A stretch of DNA of 64,000 bases from Parafrankia sp041008525 (GTDB lineage Bacteria; Actinomycetota; Actinomycetes; Frankiales; Frankiaceae): assembly GCF_041008525.1 (NCBI RefSeq), contig NZ_JBFLUG010000004.1, forward strand, positions 1-64,000, read 5' to 3'. A program made the position numbers and the translations under genes. The number at the start of each line of letters is the position of its first letter. The first letter of the stretch is position 1. This document shows positions 34,841 through 43,188 of this stretch, piece after piece. Below the pieces are notes generated by a model. The model did not search any database. It saw only the letters and a list, made by a program, of their open reading frames with translations, and had not been told where the DNA came from.

Positions 34841-35629
34841 CTACAGAAGCTGCTGGGAGATCGCCTTCGCGCAGTCCACCAGAGTCGGCGCGTGCCGGGC
34901 GGCCGACTCCAGGGAGAGCCGGAAGGTGGGCGCGCCGATCGCCAGCGCCCCGACAAGGGTCCCGTGCGCGTCGGTGACCGGCGCGGCCATCGAGCTGAGC
35001 CCGCGTTCGCGTTCCTCCGGGGCGTATGCCCAGCCGCGGCTCCGGGTCTCCCGCAGGTCGTCCTCCAGCCGCTCGCGGCTGACGATCGTGTTCGTGGTGT
35101 ACGCGGTGAGGCCGGCGTCGAGGGCGGCCCGCAGCGCCTCGGGGTCGTAGGCCATGAAGACCTTTCCCGCGCCGCCGGCGTTGAGCGGCTGGATCTGGCC
35201 GACCCGGCCCTGGTAGATGATCGACTGCTCGGAGTGGCTGATCAGCACGGCGACCCGCGACCCGCCCTGGCGCACGTAGACGATGCTCGACTCGCCGGTG
35301 CGGTCGCGCAGTTCGGTGACGACCGGCTTCGCCGCCTCGATCAGGTCGGAGCCGGCGGTCGCCGCCGCCGACCAGGCCATCACCCGCAGCCCGATCGAGT
35401 AGAAGTCACCTGTCCGCGCCAGCAGGTTCTCCTGGACGAGTGACCGCAGGATCCGGGCGACCGTCGTCGCCGGCAGGTCGGTGGCGGCCCGGACGTCCGA
35501 TGCCCGCAGCCGCGGCTGCCCCCGGGAGAAGCAGTCGAGGATCAGCGCCTGGCGGTGGAGTACCTGCACCGCGTCTGCGTCACGGGCTGCCCCGCGTTCC
35601 GGCTCGTCGTCCTGGTCGTTGGTTCGCAA
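34841..35629 (-). CDS. IclR-family transcriptional regulator
   Basis: A 262-residue regulator with an N-terminal winged helix (RASDVRAATDLPATTVARILRS) and the C-terminal IclR effector domain (NAGGAGKVFMAY; SRGWAYAPEERERGLSSMAAPV). It starts at a TTG and sits in the middle of the catabolic operon, so it most likely senses a pathway intermediate and controls the cluster promoter upstream of 40238. Confidence 0.93.
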   Translation of the reverse strand: MRTNDQDDEPERGAARDADAVQVLHRQALILDCFSRGQPRLRASDVRAATDLPATTVARILRSLVQENLLARTGDFYSIGLRVMAWSAAATAGSDLIEAAKPVVTELRDRTGESSIVYVRQGGSRVAVLISHSEQSIIYQGRVGQIQPLNAGGAGKVFMAYDPEALRAALDAGLTAYTTNTIVSRERLEDDLRETRSRGWAYAPEERERGLSSMAAPVTDAHGTLVGALAIGAPTFRLSLESAARHAPTLVDCAKAISQQLL

Positions 35630-35649
35630 TCGGTGTGCTGCCCTCAGGT

Positions 35650-36408
35650 TCAGTGGTGGAGGAGGAGTGAGCCGAATCCCTCGCGCCGGTCCGGCAGACC
35701 GGCCCGGCGCAGCGCGTGCCAGTACGTCGCGGTGTTCACCGCGATGACCGGCAGCCCGAGCCAGCGCTCGGCCTCGTCGGCGAGCCGGGCCATCGAGAGG
35801 TTCGCGCCGAACTGGATGATGGCCCGCGGCCGGTCCCGCGCCAGGTCGGTGAGGGCGGTGCGGACGTCCGCCTCGGGGATGTGGGAGATCTGCAGCGGGG
35901 TGGGTGCCCGCAGGTGGATCGCCCGCCGGTAGTCGTAGCCGAGCTCCTCCACGAACCCGCGCAGGTGCCCGTCGGCGTCCGGCATGTACGGGGTGACCAG
36001 GGAGACCTCGCCGCCGTCGACGCCCAGTGCCGCCAGCGCGGCGGGCAGGGCATCCGCCGCGTGGATGAGGGTCAGCGGGCCGAACTTCTCGGCGAGGCGC
36101 TTCTCGATCGCCCGCGCGGCGGAGATCCCGCCCTGGTAGACGGCCTCGATCGAGACACCCATGAGGACACAGTCCGGAGCGCAGGACAGCACCCGCCCGA
36201 CGGCGTCGTCCAGCGCGCCGTCGATGGCGCGCACGAGTTCCTGGAACCCGGAGTCCCCGTCGATCGGCTTCTCCGGGATGTGGATGCGCGCCACGTGGTT
36301 CGTCACCCCGTACGGCCGCATCGCGTCGTACTCGGGCTGGACCACCGTGTTGACCGACGGCGTCACCACGCCGAACTTGGCGCGGTATCCCAGTGGGTCA
36401 CCGGGCAT
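35650..36408 (-). CDS. Asp/Glu-racemase-superfamily protein (maleate isomerase / arylmalonate decarboxylase-like) lacking both cysteines
   Basis: A 252-residue protein starting YRAKFGVVTPSVNTVVQPEY, as maleate isomerase and arylmalonate decarboxylase do. These enzymes use one or two Cys. Here the first site reads MGVSIEA (G84-V85-S86, where isomerases have C-T-S) and the second reads FGANL (G201, where isomerases have C-T-N-L). Both Cys are absent, so a standard racemase or isomerase mechanism is unlikely; a decarboxylase-like or hydratase role is possible. GAGGAG precedes the ATG. It overlaps the reductase gene by 11 nt. Confidence 0.85.
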   Translation of the reverse strand: MPGDPLGYRAKFGVVTPSVNTVVQPEYDAMRPYGVTNHVARIHIPEKPIDGDSGFQELVRAIDGALDDAVGRVLSCAPDCVLMGVSIEAVYQGGISAARAIEKRLAEKFGPLTLIHAADALPAALAALGVDGGEVSLVTPYMPDADGHLRGFVEELGYDYRRAIHLRAPTPLQISHIPEADVRTALTDLARDRPRAIIQFGANLSMARLADEAERWLGLPVIAVNTATYWHALRRAGLPDRREGFGSLLLHH

Positions 36409-38446
36409 GGTCTCGTCTCCTCAGGCCTGGTAGCGGGTGGGAGGCAGCGGTGATCGACCGGGCGGCGAGGTCACCGTCCCAGACGGCGTCGAACACCCGG
36501 CGCGGGGCGACGCAGTCGCCGACGGCCACCGCGTGCTGCCCGGCGGCGCGGAGCTCGCGCAGCAGGCCGTCCTCGGCGATCTGCCCGGTCACCAGCACCA
36601 CCGCGTCGACGGGTTCGCGCACCTCCTCCTCGCCGGTGTAGACGTCCGCGAGACGCACCCTGTCCTCGTCGATGGCGACGAGCTCGAAGCCGGCGGTGAG
36701 CCGGACCCCGGCCCGGCGCAGCCGCCCGGTGACGCTTGGCAGGTCGTGGCTGTCGGCCAGCCCGATGCCGACGTGGGGGAGCCGGGTGACGATCTCGACG
36801 GTGCGGCCGGCGGCCAGGTACTCGGCGGTGGCGAGGGCCCGGCGGTCCCCGATGTCGTCGAGGACGAGCACCGACGCCGGCAGGGTCACCTGGTCGCCGA
36901 GGACCTCCCTGACCGTGTAGACGTTCCACTGGCCGGTGCCCGGGACAGGCGCCGACCCGGGCGCCCACCGGGACGGCCGCAGCGCCGTCCACCCGTCGCG
37001 GCGCGGGACGGACCCGGTCGCCACGATGCAGGTGTCGTAGTGGCCGGCGAGCTCCGCGGCGCTCACCTCGTGGCCCAGCCGCAGGGTGACGTCATGGTGC
37101 CGCAGCTGCTCGGTCATCCAGTCGGTGATGCCGAGCCACTCCCGGTACGGCTCGGCGGCGCTGAGCCAGCGCACCTGGCCACCGGTTTCCGCCGCCTGCT
37201 CGAACAGCGTCACCCGGTGGCCCAGCTCGGCCGCTGTCAGCGCCGCCCGCAGCCCCGCCGGCCCCGCCCCGACGACCGCGACGGTGGCCGCGGGCGTGGT
37301 GGTGGCGGTGGCCGCGGCCACCACGGTCCCGGCCTCCCGGCCGACGTCCGGGTTGTGGATGCAGGCGAGTGAGGTGCGGGCGATCGAGGCGATGCAGTGG
37401 TTCGCGCCCACACACGGCCGGATGTCGTTGGGACGCCCCGCCGCCGCCTTCGCCACCCACTGCGAGTCGGCGATCAGCTGCCGGGCCATCCCGACGAAAT
37501 CCGCCTGGCCGCGCTGGAGCACGGCCTCGGCCAGGTCGGGGGTGGTGATGCGCCCGACGGCGATGACGGGCAGCCCGCCGGCGGCCGCCCTGATCCGTTC
37601 GGTCGCCGGGAGCTCGTAACCCGCCGGCGCGGGGGCGGCACCGTAGATGAGCATCCGGTCGAGGTAGGTGCCCTGCGAGACGGAGAGGTAGTCCACCTTG
37701 CCGGTGGCGACGATCCGCCGGGTGATCTCCACCCAGTCAGCGGGGCGCAGCGCGGCCTCGAAGTCACCGTCGTCGCCGTTGATCCGGATCCCGACGACCA
37801 GGTGTGGCGGCACGACGGCGCGTACCCGTTCGATGATGCGCTCGACCAGCCGGAACCGGTTCTGCGCGCTGCCGCCGTAGTCGTCGGTGCGGTGGTTGGT
37901 GGCGGGGGAGAGGAACTGCCCCAGCAGGTAGCCGTGCGCCAGCCCGTGGATCTCCACCCCGTCGAGGCCGCCCTCGACGGCGAGCCGCGCCGACTGCTCG
38001 TACCCGTCGACGAGCTCGTCGATCTCCGCGGCGGTCACCTCGTGCGGGATCTCCCGGTACACCGCGCACGGGACCGGGCTCGGCGCCCACACCGGCAGCC
38101 GGCTCACCACACTGTCCGTCTCCCGGCCGCGGTGCCACAGCTGGGCGAACAGCAGGGTGCCGTGCGGCTGCACGGCCGCAGCGACCTTGCGGTAGCTCTC
38201 CACGACCGCCGGGTCGTAGGCGAGCACGACACCGGTGCGGGGCTGGCTCGTCGGATGGACCGACGTCGCCTCCATCGTGATGACCGCGACCCCGTTCGCC
38301 GCCCGCTCTCCGTAGTAGGCGGCGTGCGCGTCGGAGTAGGTGTGGTCGGTGGTGAACTCGGTCGCGTGGGCCGTCATCCAGACCCGGTTGCGGGTGGTGC
38401 GCGGACCGAGCCGTCCGGGGGTGAACAGCGCTGGGTAGGTCGTCAT
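36398..38446 (-). CDS. OYE-family NADH:flavin oxidoreductase (FadH / trimethylamine-dehydrogenase type)
   Basis: A 682-residue enzyme with an N-terminal old-yellow-enzyme FMN barrel (FTPGRLGPRTTRNRV; HGLAHGYLLGQFLSP) and a C-terminal FAD/NAD(P)-binding domain (VAVVGAGPAGLRAALTAAELG). Between them lies the iron-sulfur loop at ~residues 340-360, but with C-x5-C-x11-C: the second Cys of the usual C-x2-C-x3-C-x11-C is Ala. It may reduce an enoyl bond or demethylate an N-methyl compound. It sits between TauD and the racemase-like gene. Confidence 0.9.
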   Translation of the reverse strand: MTTYPALFTPGRLGPRTTRNRVWMTAHATEFTTDHTYSDAHAAYYGERAANGVAVITMEATSVHPTSQPRTGVVLAYDPAVVESYRKVAAAVQPHGTLLFAQLWHRGRETDSVVSRLPVWAPSPVPCAVYREIPHEVTAAEIDELVDGYEQSARLAVEGGLDGVEIHGLAHGYLLGQFLSPATNHRTDDYGGSAQNRFRLVERIIERVRAVVPPHLVVGIRINGDDGDFEAALRPADWVEITRRIVATGKVDYLSVSQGTYLDRMLIYGAAPAPAGYELPATERIRAAAGGLPVIAVGRITTPDLAEAVLQRGQADFVGMARQLIADSQWVAKAAAGRPNDIRPCVGANHCIASIARTSLACIHNPDVGREAGTVVAAATATTTPAATVAVVGAGPAGLRAALTAAELGHRVTLFEQAAETGGQVRWLSAAEPYREWLGITDWMTEQLRHHDVTLRLGHEVSAAELAGHYDTCIVATGSVPRRDGWTALRPSRWAPGSAPVPGTGQWNVYTVREVLGDQVTLPASVLVLDDIGDRRALATAEYLAAGRTVEIVTRLPHVGIGLADSHDLPSVTGRLRRAGVRLTAGFELVAIDEDRVRLADVYTGEEEVREPVDAVVLVTGQIAEDGLLRELRAAGQHAVAVGDCVAPRRVFDAVWDGDLAARSITAASHPLPGLRRRDHAR

Positions 38447-38456
38447 CCCGCCTGGC

Positions 38457-39287
38457 CTACTGGATCGGCTCGTCGCCGAGGAGGGTCGTCCGGTGCATGA
38501 CGCGCGGCTTCGAGCGGTCGAACTCGCAGGCCCGGTGGACGAGGCCGCGGTTGTCCCAGATCACCATGTCGCCCACCGTCCAGGTGTGGCGCAGTACCCG
38601 GTCGGGCGTGGTGGTGCGCTGCTCCAGCTCGTCGAGCAGCTGCCGGCCGTCGGTGGCCTCCAGCCCCACCACGTGGGACGTCGTCGACCCGATCACGAGC
38701 GAGCGACGGCCGGAGCGCTGCCCCCAGACCAGCGGGTGCGTCCGTTCCGGCCGGGACGCCCACTCCGCCAGCTGCTCCGGTGTCGGGTCCGGGTAGCTGT
38801 GGCGCTGCACGGCCTCGAAGGTGTGCACCACCCGCAGCTTCGCGAAGCGCTCCTTCTCCGCGGCGGAGAGGGCCTCGTACGCGTTGTAGGTGCTGGCGAA
38901 CTCCGTCTCGCCGCCCTCGGCGGCGACCACGTGGGCGCTGAGCACCCCGGCCTTCGGCGGGGGCACGGCGTCGAGGCAGCCGTCGAGGTGCCAGCGGTCG
39001 TTGCTGCGGAAGTACTCGGCGTTCGGGTTCGCCGGGTCGAAGCTGATCTCGGTGACCTCGGGGATCCGGTACTTGGCGGACTTCGCCAGGCTGCCCAGCT
39101 TCCGGCAGAACTCCACCTGGCTCTCGTCGTCAGCGTGTAACTCGCGGAAAAGTAGCACGCCGTACTCCTCCAGCGCGGCTGTGCAGGCCCCCGGCAGATC
39201 GTCGTCGGCGCGCAGGCGCTCGACGTCGACACCGAGGATCTCCACTCCGACGTGCTCGCTCAGTCTCTCCACGGCGATCACGGCCAT
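38457..39287 (-). CDS. TauD/TfdA-family Fe(II)/2-oxoglutarate dioxygenase
   Basis: A 276-residue dioxygenase. The facial triad is H100 and D102 in DRWHLDG plus H251 in GLVHRACEF; the 2-oxoglutarate-binding Arg is R262 or R266. All catalytic residues are present. It should hydroxylate, and possibly so cleave, a small acid. GGAGGA lies before the ATG. Second gene of the catabolic cluster. Confidence 0.92.
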   Translation of the reverse strand: MAVIAVERLSEHVGVEILGVDVERLRADDDLPGACTAALEEYGVLLFRELHADDESQVEFCRKLGSLAKSAKYRIPEVTEISFDPANPNAEYFRSNDRWHLDGCLDAVPPPKAGVLSAHVVAAEGGETEFASTYNAYEALSAAEKERFAKLRVVHTFEAVQRHSYPDPTPEQLAEWASRPERTHPLVWGQRSGRRSLVIGSTTSHVVGLEATDGRQLLDELEQRTTTPDRVLRHTWTVGDMVIWDNRGLVHRACEFDRSKPRVMHRTTLLGDEPIQ

Positions 39288-39419
39288 CCGTCGTTCCTCC
39301 TCCTGCCGGTGCCCCGCCCGGGAGCCACCGACCCGCTGGTCCTGCTGGTGCTTTCCTCGCGTTCGCGTTGACCCACCGCGGCGCTCGGATCGTGGTTCGA
39401 TTGTGCTACTGATCGGCCG

Positions 39420-40238
39420 TCAGATCCGGCGTCCGGCCGGTACCTCGTTGTGCCTGCGCGGCCAGCGGAACATCGCGTTCGACGCGTGCTGACCACCGTT
39501 GATCAGCAGGGTCACGCCGGAGACCCAGCCGGCCTCCGCCGAGCACAGGTAGAGCGCCGCGGCGGAGACGTCGTCGACGTGGCCCACCCGGTTGATCGGG
39601 TAGAACGACGCCAGATCGATCTGGTCCTCCTCGGAGACCAGCCGGTCGGCGACGAGCGGGGTGTCGATGAGGCCGGGCGCGATCGCGTTCACCCGGATCC
39701 CGTGCGTGCCGAACTCCATGCCCAGCGTCGAGGTCAGATGATTGATGGCCGACTTCGCCGACCCGTAGAGCACGGCGCCGGGTGTCGGGAACAGGCCGCC
39801 GGTCGAGGTGATGTTGAGAATGGCGCCGGGAATGCCCAGGCGCACCATCGACTCCGCGGCCCTGATCGAGGTGAACAGCGCCGACTTCACATGCAGCTGG
39901 TAGACGTGGTCGACGTCGTCGTCGGTGAGATCGAAGGTGGAGCGCTCGAGCCGCCCGGTGTCACCGGCCGAGTTCACGAGGACGTCGATCCGCCCCATCA
40001 CGTCGAGCGCGCGGGTGACCAGGTCCTGCGGGGCGCCGCGGGCGGTCAGGTCGACGGGCAGCGCCCACGCCTCCCGGCCCAGCTCCTTGATCTCCCGGAC
40101 GGTGTCGTCGAGCTGCCCGGGGCTGCGGGCGGCGACGGCGATGTCAGCCCCGGCCTTCGCGTAGGCCAGTGCGATCGCCCGGCCGATGCCGCGGCCACCC
40201 CCGGTTATCAGGGCTCTGCGGCCAGCATAGGAGAACAT
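39420..40238 (-). CDS. Short-chain dehydrogenase/reductase
   Basis: A 272-residue classical SDR: NAD(P) motif TGGGRGIG, NSAG, catalytic Ser in ITSTGG and Tyr/Lys in YGSAK, with PGLIDTP after it. The ATG at 40238 has GGAGG 6 nt upstream. First gene of the minus-strand catabolic cluster, 132 bp before TauD. It probably oxidises an alcohol intermediate. Confidence 0.92.
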   Translation of the reverse strand: MFSYAGRRALITGGGRGIGRAIALAYAKAGADIAVAARSPGQLDDTVREIKELGREAWALPVDLTARGAPQDLVTRALDVMGRIDVLVNSAGDTGRLERSTFDLTDDDVDHVYQLHVKSALFTSIRAAESMVRLGIPGAILNITSTGGLFPTPGAVLYGSAKSAINHLTSTLGMEFGTHGIRVNAIAPGLIDTPLVADRLVSEEDQIDLASFYPINRVGHVDDVSAAALYLCSAEAGWVSGVTLLINGGQHASNAMFRWPRRHNEVPAGRRI

Positions 40239-40459
40239 GATCGACCTCCGTACGTGGTAGCGATCCGGCCGGGGCTCCGCGAGCGTCTCCTGGCCGGCCG
40301 ACATGACCGTATCGTGGTTACTGGACCCGCAATACGGCTTCGACGAAAAATCATTGCTCGGGCAACCCGCACCGGATCGCCATCCACTGAGACGCTCCGG
40401 CCGCCTTTGTGTGGATATCGGAGGCAAGGTTCCACCCCGTCACCACCTACGCTGGACGC
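40239..40459. promoter_or_regulatory. Divergent control region of the catabolic cluster and PMT gene
   Basis: Contains two similar boxes in the same orientation, CCGTACGTGGTAGC (40248-40261) and CCGTATCGTGGTTAC (40307-40321), one just upstream of the SDR ribosome binding site. They may be sites for the cluster's IclR regulator. No confident -10/-35 pair identified. Confidence 0.35.
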
Positions 40460-42193
40460 GTGACGGCACCGACGACGGCTGACCCCGCCGCCTCCGCGAC
40501 CGGCCCCGGTACGGCGGGCACGCCGCGGCCGGGCGGGGGCGGGCCTGGGCGGCGGCGTCTCCCGGACCGCGTCGCCGCCCTCCGGTCCCGCGGCGCCGCT
40601 GGCGCCGCCGACGGCTCTGGCGGCTCCGGGCAGGCCGCGGCCGGTCCCGGCCCGGCCGCCGGCAGCGACCGGGCCGACGAGGTGCTGAGGGACCGGCTCT
40701 GTCCGCCGATGCCGACCGATCGGGTGCTCGGCTGGGCAGCGGCCCTCGCCGTCACCGTCGTCGCCGGCCTGCTGCGGTTCTGGCAGCTGACCGAGCCGAA
40801 GGGCATCTACTTCGACGAGGTCTACTACACCAAGGACGCCTGGGGCCTGATGACCGCGGGCTACGAGGTGGACAGCAACACCTGCTCCGGGCCTGCCTTC
40901 GTCGTGCACCCACCGCTGGGCAAGTGGTTCATCGCCGCGTCCGAGAAGGTCTTCGGCTACATCGACTGCGCCGGGGTGCCGCACGGCAGTCCCGAGCTCG
41001 GATGGCGGTTCGCCTCCGCGTTCTTCGGCACCCTCGCCGTGCTGGTGCTCACCCGGCTCGCGCGGCGGATGTTCCGGTCCACCCTGCTCGGCTGCGTCGC
41101 CGGCCTGCTGCTCGCGCTGGACGGGCTCGCCTTCGTCCAGAGCCGGATCGGCATCCTCGACATCTTCCTGATGACGGGCCTCGTCCTGGCACTGGCCTGC
41201 CTCGTGCTCGACCGCGACCACGGCCGCGCCCGCCTCGCCGCCCGTCTCGCGGCCGACGGCGCCGCGCCCGACGAGCGTGCGGCGCGGTACGGGCCCCGGC
41301 TCGGGTGGCGGCCGTGGCGGATCGCCGCCGGGCTGTGCCTGGGCGCGTCCATGGGGGTGAAATGGAGCGCGCTCTACACCCTGGTCGGGTTCGCCGCGCT
41401 CGCCCTGGCCTGGGACATCGGCGCCCGGCGCACCGCCGGCGCCGCCATGCCGGGGCGCGGGGCGCTGCGCCGCGACGCCCCCGCCTGGGTGGGCTGCTAC
41501 GTCCTGCTGCCGATCGTCACGTTCCTGGCCACCTGGACGGGCTGGTTCGCCACCGACGGCGGGTGGCGCCGGCACGAGCACGGCGACGGGTTCGTCGCCG
41601 CCTGGCGTGGCTGGTGGTCCTACCAGCAGGCGATCCTGAACTTTCACGAGCACCTGTCCTCCCCGCACGTCGCCCAGTCGATGCCGATGAGCTGGCTGGT
41701 GATGGGGCGTCCGGTGGCCTACGACTACGAGGGCGTTCCGTTCGGCCAGCAGGGCTGCCAGGCCGCGGAGGGCTGCGCCCGCGAGGTGCTGGCGCTCGGT
41801 AACCCGGCGGTCTGGTGGGTCGGGTCCGCCGCCATGGCGGCGATGATCGCGCTGTGGGTCAGCCGGCGCGACTGGCGCGCCGCCCTGGTGCTCGTCGGCT
41901 TCGGCTCGTCGTTCCTGCCCTGGCTGGCGTTCCCGGACCGCACGATGTTCTTCTTCTACGCGCTGCCGCTGCTGCCGTTCCTGATCCTCGGGATCACGAT
42001 GTCGGCCGGCCTGGTTCTCGGCCCCCGCACCGCGTCCGACACGCGCCGCCTGGCGGGGGCGGTGGCCGTCGGCAGCTACCTCATCGTGGCCATCCTGCTG
42101 TTCGCCTACTTCTACCCGCTGCTGGCCTGGCAGGTGATTCCGCTGAACGACTGGCGGGACCGCATGTGGTTCCCCAGCTGGATCGTCGCCTGA
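40460..42193 (+). CDS. Protein O-mannosyltransferase (PMT/GT39 family)
   Basis: A 577-residue polytopic membrane enzyme. After a ~75-residue disordered Ala/Gly/Pro N-terminus comes the first membrane helix and the extracytoplasmic catalytic DE in IYFDEVYY, then VHPPLGKW and the LDGLAFVQSR segment typical of bacterial PMT. It transfers mannose from polyprenyl-phosphate-mannose to Ser/Thr of secreted proteins. About ten membrane helices follow. GTG start at 40460. Single gene. Confidence 0.93.
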   Translation: MTAPTTADPAASATGPGTAGTPRPGGGGPGRRRLPDRVAALRSRGAAGAADGSGGSGQAAAGPGPAAGSDRADEVLRDRLCPPMPTDRVLGWAAALAVTVVAGLLRFWQLTEPKGIYFDEVYYTKDAWGLMTAGYEVDSNTCSGPAFVVHPPLGKWFIAASEKVFGYIDCAGVPHGSPELGWRFASAFFGTLAVLVLTRLARRMFRSTLLGCVAGLLLALDGLAFVQSRIGILDIFLMTGLVLALACLVLDRDHGRARLAARLAADGAAPDERAARYGPRLGWRPWRIAAGLCLGASMGVKWSALYTLVGFAALALAWDIGARRTAGAAMPGRGALRRDAPAWVGCYVLLPIVTFLATWTGWFATDGGWRRHEHGDGFVAAWRGWWSYQQAILNFHEHLSSPHVAQSMPMSWLVMGRPVAYDYEGVPFGQQGCQAAEGCAREVLALGNPAVWWVGSAAMAAMIALWVSRRDWRAALVLVGFGSSFLPWLAFPDRTMFFFYALPLLPFLILGITMSAGLVLGPRTASDTRRLAGAVAVGSYLIVAILLFAYFYPLLAWQVIPLNDWRDRMWFPSWIVA

Positions 42194-42248
42194 CCGATTC
42201 GCTCTGGTCGAGCGGCCGCCCTCCCGGGGCGGCGCCGCAGACCGGGAA

Positions 42249-43169
42249 TCAGGCGATCGCGGGCATGATCTCCTCGGCCACCCACTGGGTGTAATCGTAG
42301 TATTCCTGGATGTCGTTGACGGCGGGAATGGGTACCGAGCTCATGGTGACGCCGAGTTCGGAGAACCAGCCCAGCCGGTCAATGATCTCCTGCCTGGTCA
42401 TGCCCGGCCGGGCCCGCGGATCCGTCTGGACGCTGTGGCCCTCACCGACCCGGGAGGTGGCGAACCCGTAGTACACCTCGGAGAGCCGGCCGTTGTAGTC
42501 CGGCTGCGAGCGGATGAAGTCCAGCCGCGCCGGAATGTCCTCGGGCTTCGTGAGGAACGGCCACCACCCCGACGCGTAACGGGCGGTGCGCCGCAGGACG
42601 GGGTCGGCGTCGCCGCCGAACCACACCGGCGGGTGCGGGCGCTGCACCGGCTTCGGCTCGAAGGCGACGTCCCGGAAGGAGACGTAACGGCCCTCGAAGG
42701 CGGGTTTCTCCGCCGTCCACAGCTCGATGATCGCCTGGACGTACTCCTCCGCGATGGCGCCGCGTTCCCGGAACGGGACACCGAGGATCTCGAACTCCTC
42801 GGCCAGCCACCCGACACCGAAGGTGACGGTGACCCGCCCGCTGGACAACCAGTCCGTCGTTGCCAGCGACTTCGCCGTCACCACGGGATTCTGTAACGGC
42901 AGGATCGCGATGCAGGAGTTGACCCGGATCCGCTCGGTGGCACCCGCCAGGTAGGCCATCCCGGAGTAGGCGTGGAAGTAGTGCGGGCCGGACAGCTCGA
43001 CGTGGCTTTCCGGAATGACGTGGTGCTCCGGCAGGCTGATCATCGCGTAGTCGAGCTGTTCCGCCCAGCGGGCCAGGCGGGTCTGGTCCGCGCCGGTCAC
43101 CTGGGCCTCCCACGGCTGGCAGGTGGCCTTCAGCCGCAGCATGTGCGGCATCGAGAATCCGAGTCTCAC
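42249..43169 (-). CDS. LLM-class F420-dependent oxidoreductase
   Basis: A 306-residue luciferase-like enzyme (VTVTFGVGWLAEEFEILGVPF; PPVWFGGDADPVLRRTARYASGWWP), of the TIGR03619-like group that uses F420. GTG start at 43169 with GGGAG upstream. It follows the MatB-like gene by 19 nt on the same strand and is presumably co-transcribed. Confidence 0.9.
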   Translation of the reverse strand: MRLGFSMPHMLRLKATCQPWEAQVTGADQTRLARWAEQLDYAMISLPEHHVIPESHVELSGPHYFHAYSGMAYLAGATERIRVNSCIAILPLQNPVVTAKSLATTDWLSSGRVTVTFGVGWLAEEFEILGVPFRERGAIAEEYVQAIIELWTAEKPAFEGRYVSFRDVAFEPKPVQRPHPPVWFGGDADPVLRRTARYASGWWPFLTKPEDIPARLDFIRSQPDYNGRLSEVYYGFATSRVGEGHSVQTDPRARPGMTRQEIIDRLGWFSELGVTMSSVPIPAVNDIQEYYDYTQWVAEEIMPAIA

Positions 43170-43188
43170 GTTCGTCCGCTCCCGTCGC

